Shown here in pieces: positions 1-21,202 of a stretch of DNA of 64,000 nucleotides. How positions within the stretch are numbered: the first letter of the stretch is position 1; each line of letters begins with the position of its first letter. The notes below the pieces were generated by a model. The model searched no databases, was not told where the DNA came from, and saw only the letters and a list, made by a program, of their open reading frames with translations. Position numbers and translations under genes: made by a program. Origin of the DNA: Muraenolepis orangiensis (taxonomy: Eukaryota; Chordata; Actinopteri; Gadiformes; Muraenolepididae); assembly GCA_027704905.1 (NCBI GenBank), contig CM051020.1:16122522-16186521 (forward strand). Direction: 5' to 3'.

Positions 1-110
1 TGGGAAACCTCTGGTTGTTACATACATACAACATTGACACGTTCAGCGTCTCCTCTCCTTGAGGAGGAAGGTGTGATTCAGCGGGTGGAGACGGATGTCG
101 GGTGGGGGGG

Positions 111-142
111 GGGGGGAGAGAGAGAGAGAGAGAGAGAGAGAC
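111..142. repeat. Poly-G followed by (GA)n
   Basis: A G-run passes directly into an AG dinucleotide repeat. A second short imperfect GA tract lies at about 199-223. Confidence 0.9.
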
Positions 143-1963
143 GTGGTTTCTCACTCTGGAATCTCATGGTATCTCCTGTTCTGGTCTCTACAGGTTTAGC
201 AGAGAGAGAGAGCGAGAGAGAGAGGATTTGCGAATCGATGAATCTGTCAAATGTTTTGGACCGTGCATGGAGTTGTGGCCGGAAGCTCCTCGGTCTCCTT
301 GTCTCCAAAACTTGGACACAGGAAACGGTTAAACCGACTAAACGTTGGAATGTCCTCAGGTCCTCAGGTTCTGGCGGGTCTGCCTACTGCAGGTTGGTCA
401 TATCGCTGTATTCACCGTATTAGATCAAAGAGGTTCATAATGGTGTCAGGGGTTGGATGGATGATGGATGGATAACCCCCCCCTGAAGCGGTGCGGCTGG
501 TGAGGGGTCTGGGGCCAACAGGACAGCCCTGCTGATCGCTCTGTCAGCTGCTCTGAGCACACAATAACATCGTCCACATGGGAGGAGGGGAAGAGGGGAG
601 GAGAAGAGGGGAGGGGAAGAAGAGAAGATGGAGGAGAGGAAGAACAGTGTGAGGAGAGGGAGGGCAGAAGAGAGGAGACCGTGAGAGGAGGAGAGGGGGT
701 GTGGTCCTCTGTGATCCACCTGCTATCCCAGTTGAAAGGACCCACGTGCCTCCAGCTGTAGATCCTCCCCCTGGACCAGAGCAGCCTGTTGATCCAGGAT
801 CACTGTATTGACTTAGTTCTGAAGGAGAGGAAGTGTGTGTGTGTGTGTGTGAAGGGTGATGGTTTACTAGAGCGCCTGGAGTCAGGCGTGGCCACAATAG
901 GGTCTTTAAGTCTCGAAATGAAAATGTGAAATGAGCCTCAGTTAGGCTCTTAAGACTCTTTATAAGTATATATTATCTATATCAAATTCCCCAGTAAGGT
1001 TGTGGTAATACATCTTTCCACATCGGAATCTGAATAGAATTCCTTTTTAACTCTAGTGAATAGGCAGTAGGGGACCATTTTAGGACGTAGGGAACACTTT
1101 AGGAAGTAGGGAACACTATGTTGACCTTTAACCTGTAGAGGGTGTTCTAGAGAGAGCCCGGAAGCCTCGGGGCGAGGAGGCGCTGCCGTGTGTCTTTCGA
1201 CTACAGGGTAGGGGAGGCGTGTCCCAGCTGTTTGAATGCGTTCCGGTTTTTCCTGTAGTTTGAATGCACAACCGCCGCTGACACACTTTAATTGTAGCTG
1301 TGTAGTGTGTAATTAAAGTCAACTCGCTCGGTCCCTGGAGCTCTGTGGTGTCAGATTTCCGAATATCGTCTGGATTGAACCGATACCTTACAGCCGATAT
1401 CTGTTATTTACACTGCAAACATCATCGCACCTCGCCACAAAACAAATTTCCCTGACCTCTCGGTCTGTTTTTTTACTGCCCCTGTGTTTATAGTTTATAG
1501 TCTCCGGAGAACTACTAGCTCATTCAGCTGAGATGGCAACTTACTCTCCCAACGGTTTGTTTACACACACACACACATGTACACATACACAAACACACAC
1601 GTACGCGTACGCGTACACATACACACACATGCACAATACAATCGGGACCCTCCTCCTGACACCACCTCCTGCGCTGATTATTCTATGGAGCCACGGTCAC
1701 CTGATCAGGTGACCACTTCCAGTTTGTTTAACAGGGAACATTCTCTGTAAAATACCAAGAACTCTGCAGCTTCTAGCTACACTTTTCCAGAGTGGTGGTT
1801 TTCTATTGGTTAAGAACTCATGAACCAATAACACGTGTGACGTAGGTTTTGACGACGCCCCCCTCAACTCGTTCCGACTTGTGTGTTTGTTTTGTAAGAC
1901 CTGTACGGCTACCCGGGTTGTCGGAGGAAGTTCTCCCGCTGAAGTGGGGGTGTGGCCTAACCT

Positions 1964-2215
1964 TAGTGAGTAGAAGGTAGGGAACACTAGCACATAGGAA
2001 GCAGGGGACACCAGTGAATAGGAAGCAGGGGACACCAGTGAATAGGAAACGGGGGACACTAGTGAATAGGAAGCAGGGGACACCAGTGAATAGGAAGCAG
2101 GGGACACCAGTGAATAGGAAACGGGGGACACTAGTGAATAGGAAGCAGGGGAAACTAGTGAATAGATGGTAGGGAACATTGTAGTGAATAGGCAGTAGGA
2201 AACACTCATTGCACA
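1964..2215. repeat. 24-bp minisatellite
   Basis: About eight to nine tandem 24-base units with the core aataggaagcaggggacacc followed by agtg. They alternate between two variants (agcagggg and aacggggg). The edges are degenerate. Confidence 0.85.
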
Positions 2216-2380
2216 ATTGGGGAACAAAAACACAATTGGGGAACACTAGTGACTTAGGGAGTAGTAATGTTAATAAATGTTATTTATTTATTTCCAGTGG
2301 TTCCACTAAACCTAGCGCTGAACACTACCGTCCTATATTTCACCTATATTTAATCTCTCTATATAATTAATCTCTATATT

Positions 2381-2745
<365 letters not shown>

Positions 2746-3128
2746 ATCACCTCATCAGCGTTCCCTGCGTTGATGTGAAACTACAGACTGGTTGTTGTGT
2801 TGTATGTTAAAGTGTGAGTGACCGCATATTGCTACGGTCAGGGTGGGGGTCTGGTTTCTGAAATGCGATCCCCCCGGTTGGTCGGGAAACAACAACAACA
2901 GACGGACCAATAACATGGGGACGCAGATGCAGGCCTTGAGGATGTGCGGTGTGTTGGTGACCTGGAGACGAGGAGCTGATAATACGTGTCTGGGAGGTGT
3001 TTGTTGTGTCGGTGAATGTGACCTATCACCATCGGGTCAGGGCGGTGATACCGACTACCTGGCTCTCGGTTCTGATGCCGAATCAATCCGTGTTTTTGGT
3101 ACCTTACTTTGAGTGTAAACACATGTTT

Positions 3129-3153
3129 CTATATATATATATATATATATATA
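3129..3153. repeat. (TA)n microsatellite
   Basis: About 12 uninterrupted TA dinucleotides. Confidence 0.9.
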
Positions 3154-3660
3154 GACACTATATCTGTGCTATAGATCATATATCACATCATGTGATATTC
3201 TGTAGGCCGTTACAGCAGATCAAATTCCCAGAATCCTCCCCTTGTCGTCCATGTTTAAACAAACCTTGAGGGAATTGTTATTGTGATTGAGCCTGCCAAT
3301 GCGTGAGACGCTTGATCCGTGTGTTCCTGATCTCCTCCTGGAGGGAATAGAACCCACAACACGTGTCTCCATGGCTGTCAGCTGCACATGGCAGCACACT
3401 GGGTTGTAGCGGACACCCCTCTGATAAGCTGCTGTCTAATGCTGAGTTAATGATTAATATTCAATATCAGCAGACGGCTCTCATAAACAGTAATTTAATA
3501 TACATCTATAATGTAATGTAGTATGATAATGTAAAGTGTGTTGTTTCTGCCTCTAATGAATGTTTTTATTTTTTCCTGGCGTTAAAAACCAGACTCTCTG
3601 GTTATCCAATCGGAACAGGAGGATAAATGTTGAAATGTAAAGCCTTGGAATGTTACTAGG

Positions 3661-3798
<138 letters not shown>

Positions 3799-4999
3799 CT
3801 CTCAATCTCTTTCCCTTTGCCTGGCGGTTCGTTCCTTTAGACCCGGTCTTTGAAGGACCCGCTCAGAGAGACCAGCACTAGATGCTGTAGGCTTACACGC
3901 TTAGTTTCAGGATAATTGGTTGAACTTGTTAAGTGTTAATTTATTTAATTTATTTGGTTCTCTGTTTATTTCTGAGCACTTAAAACCTACCTAAATATGC
4001 ACACACCTTGCCATGGCTAGCTAATGGGAACTAGCACTTACAAGGTTAAAATCTATTAGCACACACCGCAGCCAACAGCAACTAGTACTCATAGCAGCTA
4101 CTAGCCCACATGGAGGCTAACATATATTAGCACATAGCAGCTAACAGTGACTAGCACCCCTTGATGGCCAGCCTGCCTGGCGCTGCCCTAACCTCTCCCA
4201 GGTGTCCATCAGGAGGTTCTAATGTAAAGATAACAGAGTTAGCATCTATAGTACATGCAGCTGCTGGTCTTAAATGCACTCTAGTCTCACTCCAGCACAG
4301 TAGTTCCCAACCCGTGCGTCGGAGACCCCACTTGGGGTGGGGGGGGTCACCTGATATGCATATGGGGGTCACCGGAGATTGCTGACTTTTAACCAATATA
4401 TATATCTATAAATAGATATCTATAGATATGTGTTACGCTATTTGAAAGGTCCCATAAAGGTCCTGCAAACGCACACCAATAGGAGAAGGCGGGGGCACAG
4501 ACTCTCAAACTGACCGGGCAGCCCTCATCTCAAGACCAGGTTCACTCAACCGCCGTTCAACCGGTTACTTTGCCATCCCCAAGAACTCCTGCCAGTGGGC
4601 TGACCGTGTGAGAAGTACAGCTTGTAGAGACCGCACGTTCAATTCCCTCTCATCGTCAATCCACCTTCCGCTGTGTCGCGATGCTACCCGTTAATCCAAT
4701 GCAGTATTTTATTTTATTGATCCTTCTGGGTCAGTAAAATGAATCTACCTTAAATAATATCCAGAAAGTGTCTATGAGACCATCTATGGGGTTTAATGTA
4801 ACACTTCCTCCTTTTGATACCCAGACAGCGGCCACACACACAGCATCACATTACAGAGGCAACATCAATCGATATCAGACAACAACACAACACAACATGG
4901 TACCGCTGATCTCTGGGTTATCATCGTAGGGCCCAGTGAAAGCAGGTTAAAGCCATCATATTGGTCTTAACATTTAGTTCCAGTCTCACAGAACCACAG

Positions 5000-5505
5000 A
5001 GAAGAGACCAAGTGAAGGAACCCAGAAGAGACCTAGAGAAGGAACCAGAAGAGACCTAGAGAAGGAACCAGGAGAGACCTAGAGAAGGAACCAGAAGAGT
5101 GAAGAGACCTAGAGAAGGAACCAGGAGAGACCTAGAGAAGGAACAAGGAGAGACCTAGAGAAGGAACCAGAAGAGACCTAGAGAAGGAACCAGAAGAGAC
5201 CTAGAGAAGGAACCAGGAGAGACCTAGAGAAGGAACCAGAAGAGTGAAGAGACCTAGAGAAGGAACCAGAAGAGACCTAGAGAAGGAACCAGGAGAGACC
5301 TAGAGAAGGAACCAGAAGAGACCTAGAGAAGGAACCAGAAGAGACCTAGAGAAGGAACCAGAAGAGACCTAGAGAAGGAACCAGGAGAGACCTAGAGAAG
5401 GAACCAGAAGAGAGAAGAGGCCTAGAGAAGGAACCACAAGAGACCAAGACAAGGAACCACAAGAGACCAAGACAAGGAACCACAACAGACCTAGAGAAGG
5501 AACAC
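5000..5505. repeat. About 23-bp purine-rich minisatellite
   Basis: About 20 degenerate tandem copies of a unit like agagacctagagaaggaacc. The plus strand is strongly purine-rich across 500 bp. The units vary between ccagaag and ccaggag, and two contain a longer gaagagtgaagag variant. Confidence 0.9.
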
Positions 5506-6411
5506 AGAGGTCCCTCCTTCCAGATATGCTGTCTAACGGTAGCATAAACAAGTTGTTAGCGATGAGAGCGTAGGGCCGTATCCAGGGCAGGTCTGCCAGC
5601 CATGGCCAAGAGGAAGATGCAGTTACCATAGAGACCAATTGACTTTACCAAACATCATCATGTATCTACATACTTCCTGGTTACTCCTTAGGTCTCCACC
5701 AATCCAGGCCGAGGAACGCCCCCCCCCCCCCCCCAACAAGTCCCTAATTAAAGTGGAGTCTCTGGTGGGGCCAATATATCATTTATATAAGCAGCATTCT
5801 CACGACTTTCTCCTGTCTCTAGAACTGTCATCCTCTCTCCTCCTCTGCTTTTCTGTGTTTCAGCAGTTCTTCCTCTGGGGTCTGACTACCCACAGACTAA
5901 CCACTCTGTCTCACACACACACACACACACACACACAGTGACTCCCTGACTGGAATACTCCCAACTCACATTCTGCTTTTCTCTCGTCTCTCCAGCCACC
6001 CTGGCACCCCTGGTGCCAGGGTGCTGCCGCCCCCCCCCCCTGTTTTCTGTTTTCAGTGGCAGCCAAACAATCCAAACTGTGTGGATTTACAAACCCTGAG
6101 TTGGGTAATCCAGTGTGTAGACACACTGGCCCCTCTTGATGGAAAACATTTAACAGGGGAGTTTGTGAAGCCTGGCCACAAACACTCAGATGTGTGTGTG
6201 TGTGTGTGTCTGTGTGTGTGTTGGTTCCTCCCCCCCTGGGGTCCTGTGGTGGTGGTTCTGGTAGAAGAGGTCTGAGGTAGGTTGGTGTTACAGAGTCCCG
6301 TTAAATCCCCACAGAGGTGATAATTAAAATAACAGCCTGCCGTGACCTGCAGTGACCTTCTGTCCACCGCGCCACGGTCATCGGGGCCGTCTGATTGGTG
6401 GAGGACCGGGG

Positions 6412-6412
<1 letters not shown>

Positions 6413-6468
<56 letters not shown>
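6413..6468. repeat. (GT)n microsatellite
   Basis: A pure TG/GT dinucleotide tract of about 28 units. Shorter TG/CA tracts lie at about 5910-5938 and 6190-6220. Confidence 0.95.
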
Positions 6469-6470
<2 letters not shown>

Positions 6471-6837
6471 AGCATGTCCGATGCTGATGGTGGTGGTTAC
6501 GGAACCCTAGCAGACAGGTATGATTCTAGGTCCCTTCGTCGTCCATTAGCGTCTCCATTATTCATAACTCCTGGTAATGGGGATGGAGATCTGAAATCTG
6601 ACAGCGTGTACGCCACTTATAACGGAGATGCACCTCCCCCCCCCCACTTCATGCTATGTGGATTATTGTCCATACTCTATATATAGTATAGGTTTTAATC
6701 TACTTCAGGGTTTAATCTACTTTGACCCTGGTGCGTTTGGTCCTACTCCAGTTATCCTGTTTTTCTTGGACATACCGTACATCCCAGAACCCAGGAGAGA
6801 TGCTTCTCTCCACAACACGGGTCAGGACTACATATTA

Positions 6838-7020
6838 AAACTAGAGGGCCCTCAGCAGATACCTCCGCCACAACAAAAAGTCCTCTGGATCCGGATACAG
6901 ATCCTGATCCGTGCCAAAAATCAAATCAACTGTTCCATGGCCCATAATTAACCACCAAGTTTTGTCCACCAAGCTTAGTTTGTTGTTATCTCGCTAACCG
7001 ACAAACAGGAGTGAAAACAT
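6838..7020 (-). repeat. Dispersed repeat, family A copy 1
   Basis: It begins with ctagagggccctcagcagat, contains ccggatacagatcctgatcc and ends near aaaacataacctcc. A related segment lies in inverse orientation at 20830-21056 (cggaggttatg side first, ctagagggccctc side last), and another at 26797-26975. It is probably an interspersed mobile element fragment; I cannot name the family. Confidence 0.6.
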
Positions 7021-7984
7021 AACCTCCGTAACTATTGGTCAATTCCACTCGGGAGTAAAAACACCAAATTCAGAAAGTGAATTTTAGACCCCGACTGTGA
7101 TGAACTTGTTTTTCCAGGTAAAGTGACATTATTATCAATAGTTCACCCTGACCTGGTTAAATTGACCAAACAATGTCCTAGAGTGGCCAGTTTCCAATTA
7201 GACAGAAATTAGAGTTCTGGACGGGGCCTACATAGTGGTCTGGGTACCACAGTTCCCTTGGACCTCAATCATTAACACATCCCTAGGTCACAAAGATCCT
7301 TGTTGTGATCACAGGGTGGTTTTGGCGTTTCCAGCGGCTCGCGCACAGCAGGACTAGCATGCCTGGTGGCTTGGGCTTGGCCGCTAACCCAGCGTTGCTA
7401 ATGTTAACGATACCCAGCGTGACACTCTTGTCCGTAAAATCTTGTCGGCTGATGGTGGTTTTGTTTTGCTAAGCGTGTGGTTTGGTGTTTGGTGTGTTGT
7501 AGTTAGGTTATTGAATAGACCATCTAATAATGAATGGAATGTTGTTCTCATGGGATGATGACCTCGGGGCTTCATTGTTTCATAACCCCCCCCCCCCCTC
7601 CCCCTCCATTCTCAGAATTCCCTGCCGTGTTTTACAGCCCGTAACCACAACAGCTTTAGATGTTAATGTTCACACGTATGTACAGTAAGTGTACCTTAGG
7701 GCCTGTCTTTGATCTAACCCCAGGTGATTCTTTGTGAAGAAGGGCGTGTCAGTAGGAGATAACGGACTCCAGATAACATCTGGTGGGCCAGAAGGCCCAA
7801 TGAGGTCAAAATTATGCAATCATACACCAGATGCCACTGTCAGTTATGCGTGTCCACTGGGTGGACCCTCCCACCAGGTGAAAGTCACGTTGTACAAAGT
7901 AGACGTGATAATTCAGATTTCATGTCCTCTCATATCAGGATCAGGCGGGAGCTCGGGGCCACCGCTCGTTCAACGGGTTTGTGT

Positions 7985-8400
7985 GGAGCAGGGCGATAGT
8001 CAGCCAAAAGGTGGCTGGTTAGATCGCCGGAAGTGTTGACGTGTCCCTGAGAAAGACACCCACCCCTTACTCTGCCCCCAACCAGCTGGCTGTTCCCTTG
8101 CATGTTTGACTCAGCCGTCAGTGTATGAATGGGTGGATGTGAGGCGGGCCGCAGGTCCTGTCCAGTAGCTTGTGTTCCACCCTGAAGGTCACAGGTTCTT
8201 ATCTCCTTCTGGGTACACACGGGGGGGGGGGGTTGATTGGGGGAGTGCATGTATGAATGAATGTGTGTTTATATGTGTGAGTGTGTGTATGATTGGGGGA
8301 GTGCATGTATGAATGAGTGAATGTGTGTTTAAATGTGTGTTTACATGGGTGAATGAGGTGTGAGTTGTGTGTGAGTGATTCCAGCGGCCACAGAGGTCTG
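7985..8400. repeat. SINE-like fragment
   Basis: It contains the typical fish SINE text of a warning-type stretch (tgtccctgagaaagacaccc), followed by a gactcagccgtcagtgtatg-like block and repeats of gaatgagtgaatgtgtg. A related tail (taaagcgctttggataaaag) appears separately at about 9764-9810. I infer a degraded tRNA-derived SINE but saw no clean A and B boxes. Confidence 0.45.
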
Positions 8401-8652
8401 AATGTGTCTGGATGTCTTTATTTACCTGCTGGCTGTGGAAGGCCCAACATGCTCATAACTACAGCATTAATGTGGTCTGAGTTTTAATTTAGTCCCAGTT
8501 TTAATTTAGTCTGAGTCATCGGGGGAGAGCTCTGCTGTCTGGGAGCTCTGAGACACAGAACTTTACTGTATGAGTTCAGGGCAGTCCCACGTGCACACTC
8601 ACACACACATGCACACGCTTTCTCACACACATACACCCGCTCATTCATCCAC

Positions 8653-8834
<182 letters not shown>

Positions 8835-8959
8835 ACAGACGCACACACACGCACGCAAAAACACATGCAATGTATGCAAAGCTACACACACACACACACA
8901 CACACTCTGACAAACCCTGGAGGTATAATTGAGATTAAAAACTAATTTGAGAGAGAGAG

Positions 8960-9670
8960 AGAGGCTACTGTAACTGTAACACTACAGTGACTGTAACTAA
9001 CGCTACAGTGACTAACTGTAGCGTTACAGTAACTAACTATAACGCTACAGTGACTGTAGCACTGTAATGCTACAGTCAGTGACTTACTGTATCTCTACAG
9101 TGACTAACTGTAACGCTACAGTGACTAACTGTAACGCTACAGTGACTTACTGTTTCTCTACAGTGACTAACTGTAACACTACAGTGACTAACTGTAACGC
9201 TACAGTGACTGTAACTGTAACGCTACAGTGACTTACTGTTTCTCTACAGTGACTAACTGTAACTCTACAGTGACTAACTGTAACGCTACAGTGACTAACT
9301 GTAACGCTACAGTGACTGTAACTGTAACGCTACAGTGACTTACTGTTTCTCTACAGTGACTAACTGTAACTCTACAGTGTCTAACTGTTACGCTACAGTG
9401 ACTAACTGTAACGCTACAGTGACTGTAACTGAAACGCTACAGTGACTAACTGTAACGTTACAGTGACTGTAACTAACGCTACAGTGACTAACTGTAACTC
9501 TTCAGTGACTGTAACACTACAGTGACTGTACCTGTAACGCTACAGTGACTAACTGTAATGCTACAGTGACTAACTGTAATGCTACAGTGACTAACTGTTA
9601 TGCTACAGTGACGGTAACTGTAACGCTACAGTGACTGTAACTAACGCTACAGTGACTGTAGCGCTACAGC
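8960..9670. repeat. 21-bp hairpin-forming minisatellite
   Basis: About 700 bp of tandem units close to ctaactgtaacgctacagtg plus one base. Each unit holds the inverted repeat actgta / tacagt separated by four bases. There are variants such as tttctctacagtg and deletions of a half unit. Confidence 0.9.
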
Positions 9671-9749
9671 CCCTGTAGACCGCGTGATTGGCTGAAGTTA
9701 TCGCTGTGGAACATCAATCACATGTTTCCACGACCCGGTCAATGGTCCA

Positions 9750-9830
9750 GCGCAGTATACATTTTAAAGCGCTTTGGATAAAAGCGCTATATAAAAGCAT
9801 CTATTACCAAAAAAAGCATCCATTACATGA
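9750..9830. repeat. SINE tail-like fragment
   Basis: It contains taaagcgctttggataaaag followed by cgctatataaa, a widespread fish SINE tail sequence. No promoter boxes are attached. Confidence 0.45.
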
Positions 9831-10544
9831 ATAAACAGTCAGCTTAATCAGCACTAAGCTGACTTAATATCCCCTCATGAGGACTTCTGGGGTCCCTATG
9901 TGACCTGGGGAAGAGAGGGAGGGAAGGAAGGACTTGCACTTATTGAAATCAAACTTTATAAAAATGATTAATACTATTGTTTATATTAACATGACTATTA
10001 CGAATACTATAAGATCTACTATTACCATTATACCTACTATAACTATTACCTATTACACCTACTTTTTCTATTAAGCTTTAAGCTGCCTGCAGCGTTTGCT
10101 GTTAGCCCTCTAGCTCCTCCCCCCCATCATCTCTTCTCACACCGTCCAGTAGCTCCTCTCCTTGGTCCTCCTGAGCCTCGGCTCTCTAATATCTCTCAAG
10201 GCCTGAGAGAAGGCCTTGGCGGAGTGCCGGGAGGTAATTGGACTCTGTTGAGTTCTGCCAGTTTCTTAGCGTTAGCCGCAGGGGAGATCTGAATGGATCC
10301 TTGTCTGCTCTCAGAACCACTAGCGCTAGCCGACTAGCCCGTTAGCGCTGAGCCGGTGGAATTTAACCCTGATGAAGTCCATTAGTAGTCGCGCTAGCTC
10401 ATTACTGCTATTGATACCAACACGTGATCAATAAACCTCATAACCATGGATTGTGTGGCCATTTGACATTTAGCTATTTAGCACATTAGTGAACACATTC
10501 ACGTTCTTAAGGCTAACGAAGGACCTTCTAGAAGGTGGATGTTA

Positions 10545-10760
10545 CTGCTGGTTTCTACTGGTGTCTCCTGGTCTTTACTGGTCTCTACTAGTATCTGCTG
10601 GGTTCAACTTGTTTCTCCTGGTTTCTCCTGGTCTCTACTAGTCTCTACTGGTTTCCCCTGGTCTCTACTGGTCTAGTTTTTTCTACTGGTTTAAACTAGT
10701 ATCAATGGGTTTCTACTGGTCTCTAGTTGTTTCTACGGGTCTTTACTGGATCACCAGTGG
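10545..10760. repeat. Degenerate 'tctactggt' repeat
   Basis: Repeated tctactggtctctactggt-like text with many substitutions. It lies in otherwise unannotated DNA. Confidence 0.7.
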
Positions 10761-11339
10761 TTTCTTGGAAGAGATACTCTAGGGATTGCGGTACTGAAGT
10801 CTATCACTTCCAGAAACGCGTGGACATCAACGGTGAAGTAAGGACAGGTTGAGCAAGAGCCCACGATGAGGTTCTGGTTATTTAGGCCGTGGCTCCGGGC
10901 CAACATCACACTTTAGAAGAAAGGCCTGCGTTGTTTTGACATTCACAATCCTCGAGGCCCACACGCCTCCCTCCCTCCACCAATCCCAGCGCAGGATCCT
11001 GGGTGACGACGTTTACCAGCCAGCAGACCCCCCGTCCGCACCTTCTGGGTGGAGAAGTCGGAGTGCTCTGCTCCACTTCTAGGAAAAACAAACACGGTAG
11101 CGATCGCTGAGACGCTACAGCACAGGCCCACTTCCCCCCCCCCCCCCCCCCCCCCTTCCTCAAAACGACGCACGCCAGCTCAGCGGGCAGGAGGAAGGAG
11201 AAGGACGTGATGACAGTGTGATCCCTGTCTGAGACTAGAGATCGTCTCTCAGGGGTTGTCTCTCCCATGGCCCTGCCTCTGAGAAGACATTCCAGTAGGC
11301 CAGGGAGCGTTCTCACCACCACAGTCTAAAAACAGCTGG

Positions 11340-11342
<3 letters not shown>

Positions 11343-11421
<79 letters not shown>
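11343..11421. repeat. (CT)n microsatellite
   Basis: About 40 uninterrupted CT units. Confidence 0.96.
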
Positions 11422-11422
<1 letters not shown>

Positions 11423-12024
11423 GCATGTTTGAGGAGGACTGTTTGGTGTGCGGTCAGAAGTTTGATCAACTCCACTCAGTGGGTATTAATAGCATCCCGG
11501 TGGTGATGGCGGTGGTGGTGATGATGCAGGAGGTGGGGGATATGGAGGTGATGGTTGGGTGGTTGTGATGACGGCAGAACTGGAGGGACGGTGGTGGAGA
11601 TGGTTGAGGTGGAGGTGATCCACAGACCCCTGGTGGAGAGAAACAGACAGCTGGGCGGCCCTGTGGTTATTATAGTCCCAGGATCTTTATGTTATAGGAT
11701 TATTAGACCTTTTTGTACGGATATACATTTTCGTTGTACTTGTACGATGACAATAAAGGTATTCTGATTGTGATTGTGAACACTGAATCACACTGAAGCG
11801 ATCCCATTCACGGTCAACCTATCGGCCTGAAGCCCATCATATATGAACCTATATATGAATATATAATATGTACTATTTGAAACCTCTGTTATTGTGAGGT
11901 CATGTCACCGCTCCAGCACATTCTGTCTGAAGCTTATGGCTGATTGGAGTATTATAATTATTATTATGGGATGTATTAACGGAGGTGGCACCAGGGGCCG
12001 GGCAGGGAGGCGTGAGGAACAAAC

Positions 12025-12132
12025 CTCCCCACTGTTGGTGCTCCCGCCGGGGTTTAGAGTGTCGAGGGCGATGGCGATGATGTCGCCGACGGCTGTGATG
12101 TCATACTGGGTGGCCGGGAACACAGTGGCGTC
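12025..12132 (-). CDS. Possible exon of an unidentified minus-strand gene
   Basis: On the minus strand an acceptor (cctcacag) opens a 108-base segment of 36 codons that starts and ends in phase 0 and closes at a gag|gtttgt donor. The translation runs DATVFPATQYDITAVGDIIA and continues with IALDTLNPGGSTNSGE. Third codon positions are mostly G or C, and the peptide has normal composition, unlike the repeat-derived frames nearby. I do not recognise the family. Two weaker coding-looking stretches on the same strand (around 11042-11078 and 11160-11228) may belong to the same gene but lack a convincing pair of splice sites. It could also be chance. Confidence 0.35.
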
Positions 12133-12488
12133 CTGTGAGGAGTGAAGAGGGAAGGAGTGAAGGGTGAGGAAGGAGGAGGGGTGAGGGATGAGGAGCTGTG
12201 AGCGGAAGGCTGCCGGTTCCCCTCAAGAGTGAGGAGTGGTCGAACAATGCAACACCAGTCTGTTAAATACACCACAACAAACTGTTCATCGCTTTATCGT
12301 CGCCTGGCAACCCGTCTATTCACCTTGGTTAAAGTCCTTCCCAGGGGGAGGGAGGGAGGGAGGGAGGGAGGGACAGAGAGAGAGAGGTCATTTGTTTGTT
12401 TATTTATTTTTGCCTGAATGTCTTTCTTTTTATCATGGTCACACTGCATCCACGGCGCTGGCCACAGAATGATGGCTCTCTTACTTTA

Positions 12489-12591
<103 letters not shown>

Positions 12592-12715
12592 CTGCTCGTT
12601 TGGTTTGTGTACTTCCTGTCGATACAGATGAGCGGGCTTGCAGGGTCGTGTGTTAATCAGCAGAGCTGTGAATGATCTCTTCATACATCATCGCTCTCCT
12701 GTCTTTTAACCCACA

Positions 12716-13031
12716 ACATGATTCACTAACTCTCTAACCCTAACCCAGACCACGTGCACATCTGGATTCACTAACTCTCTAACCCTAACCCAGACCACGT
12801 GCACATCGGGATTCACTAACTCTCTAACCCTAACCCAGACCACGTGCACATCTGGATTCACTAACTCTCTAACCCTAACCCAGACCACGTGCACATCTGG
12901 ATTCACTAACTCTCTAACCCTAACCCAGACCACGTGCACATCGGGATTCACTAACTCTCTAACCCTAACCCAGACCACGTGCACATCTGGATTCACTAAC
13001 TCTCTAACCCAGACCACGTGCACATCTGGAT
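12716..13031. repeat. 45-bp minisatellite with telomere-like and E-box motifs
   Basis: About seven tandem 45-base units. Each contains ctaaccctaaccc (two vertebrate telomere hexamers, C-strand) followed by a cacgtg palindrome. Because 45 is a multiple of three, one frame stays open through the array; this is not evidence of a gene. Confidence 0.92.
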
Positions 13032-13526
13032 TAGATTAGATTAGATTCTAATTTATTGTCAGTGTACAGCACAAGTACAGTACATCGAAACCCTACCACT
13101 AACTATCTAACCCTAACCCAAACCAGAGTCAGACGACTATAATCCTTCCCTGGCTCTCTGTTGTGCAACAATACACAACACTACATGACCATTTCCCAAT
13201 ATCACCATAGGGGTTCATAGGAGCTCCAGGGTTCCACTGCGGTGTTCTAACACTCTGTCCTGGTTCTCTTGTGGCTTGAGGCTGCTTCTCCTTCTCCTTT
13301 GGAGAGAAGCACATTGGGACCTGCATCCCAATGCATGTCTGGACAGGTTGTTGGCTTTTTTCAGGAACTAGGAGGAGGAAGCCATGTTATCCATGTTAGT
13401 CACGGTTCACGATTACACAGACCTGGTGATTGATGCAATCAGGGGTTTTTAATCTGTTATGGAGAAGTATAAAAAGGCAATTGTCATGATTTAAGTGTTC
13501 GGGCGCGCCTCTGCCGCCCCCTGCAG

Positions 13527-21202
<7,676 letters not shown>

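Noticed and set aside
6475..6515. First exon starting MSDADGGGYGTLADR with a gt donor
   Set aside because: It is a short open segment beside a GT microsatellite, and no second exon or family match was found.
11423..11500. Small zinc-ribbon-like exon starting MFEEDCLVCGQKF
   Set aside because: Only about 24 codons directly after a CT array, with one CxxC pair and no partner exon or splice donor.
12706..13023. 105-codon frame with VHVVWVRVRELVNPD repeats
   Set aside because: A 45-bp minisatellite stays open because its period is a multiple of three.
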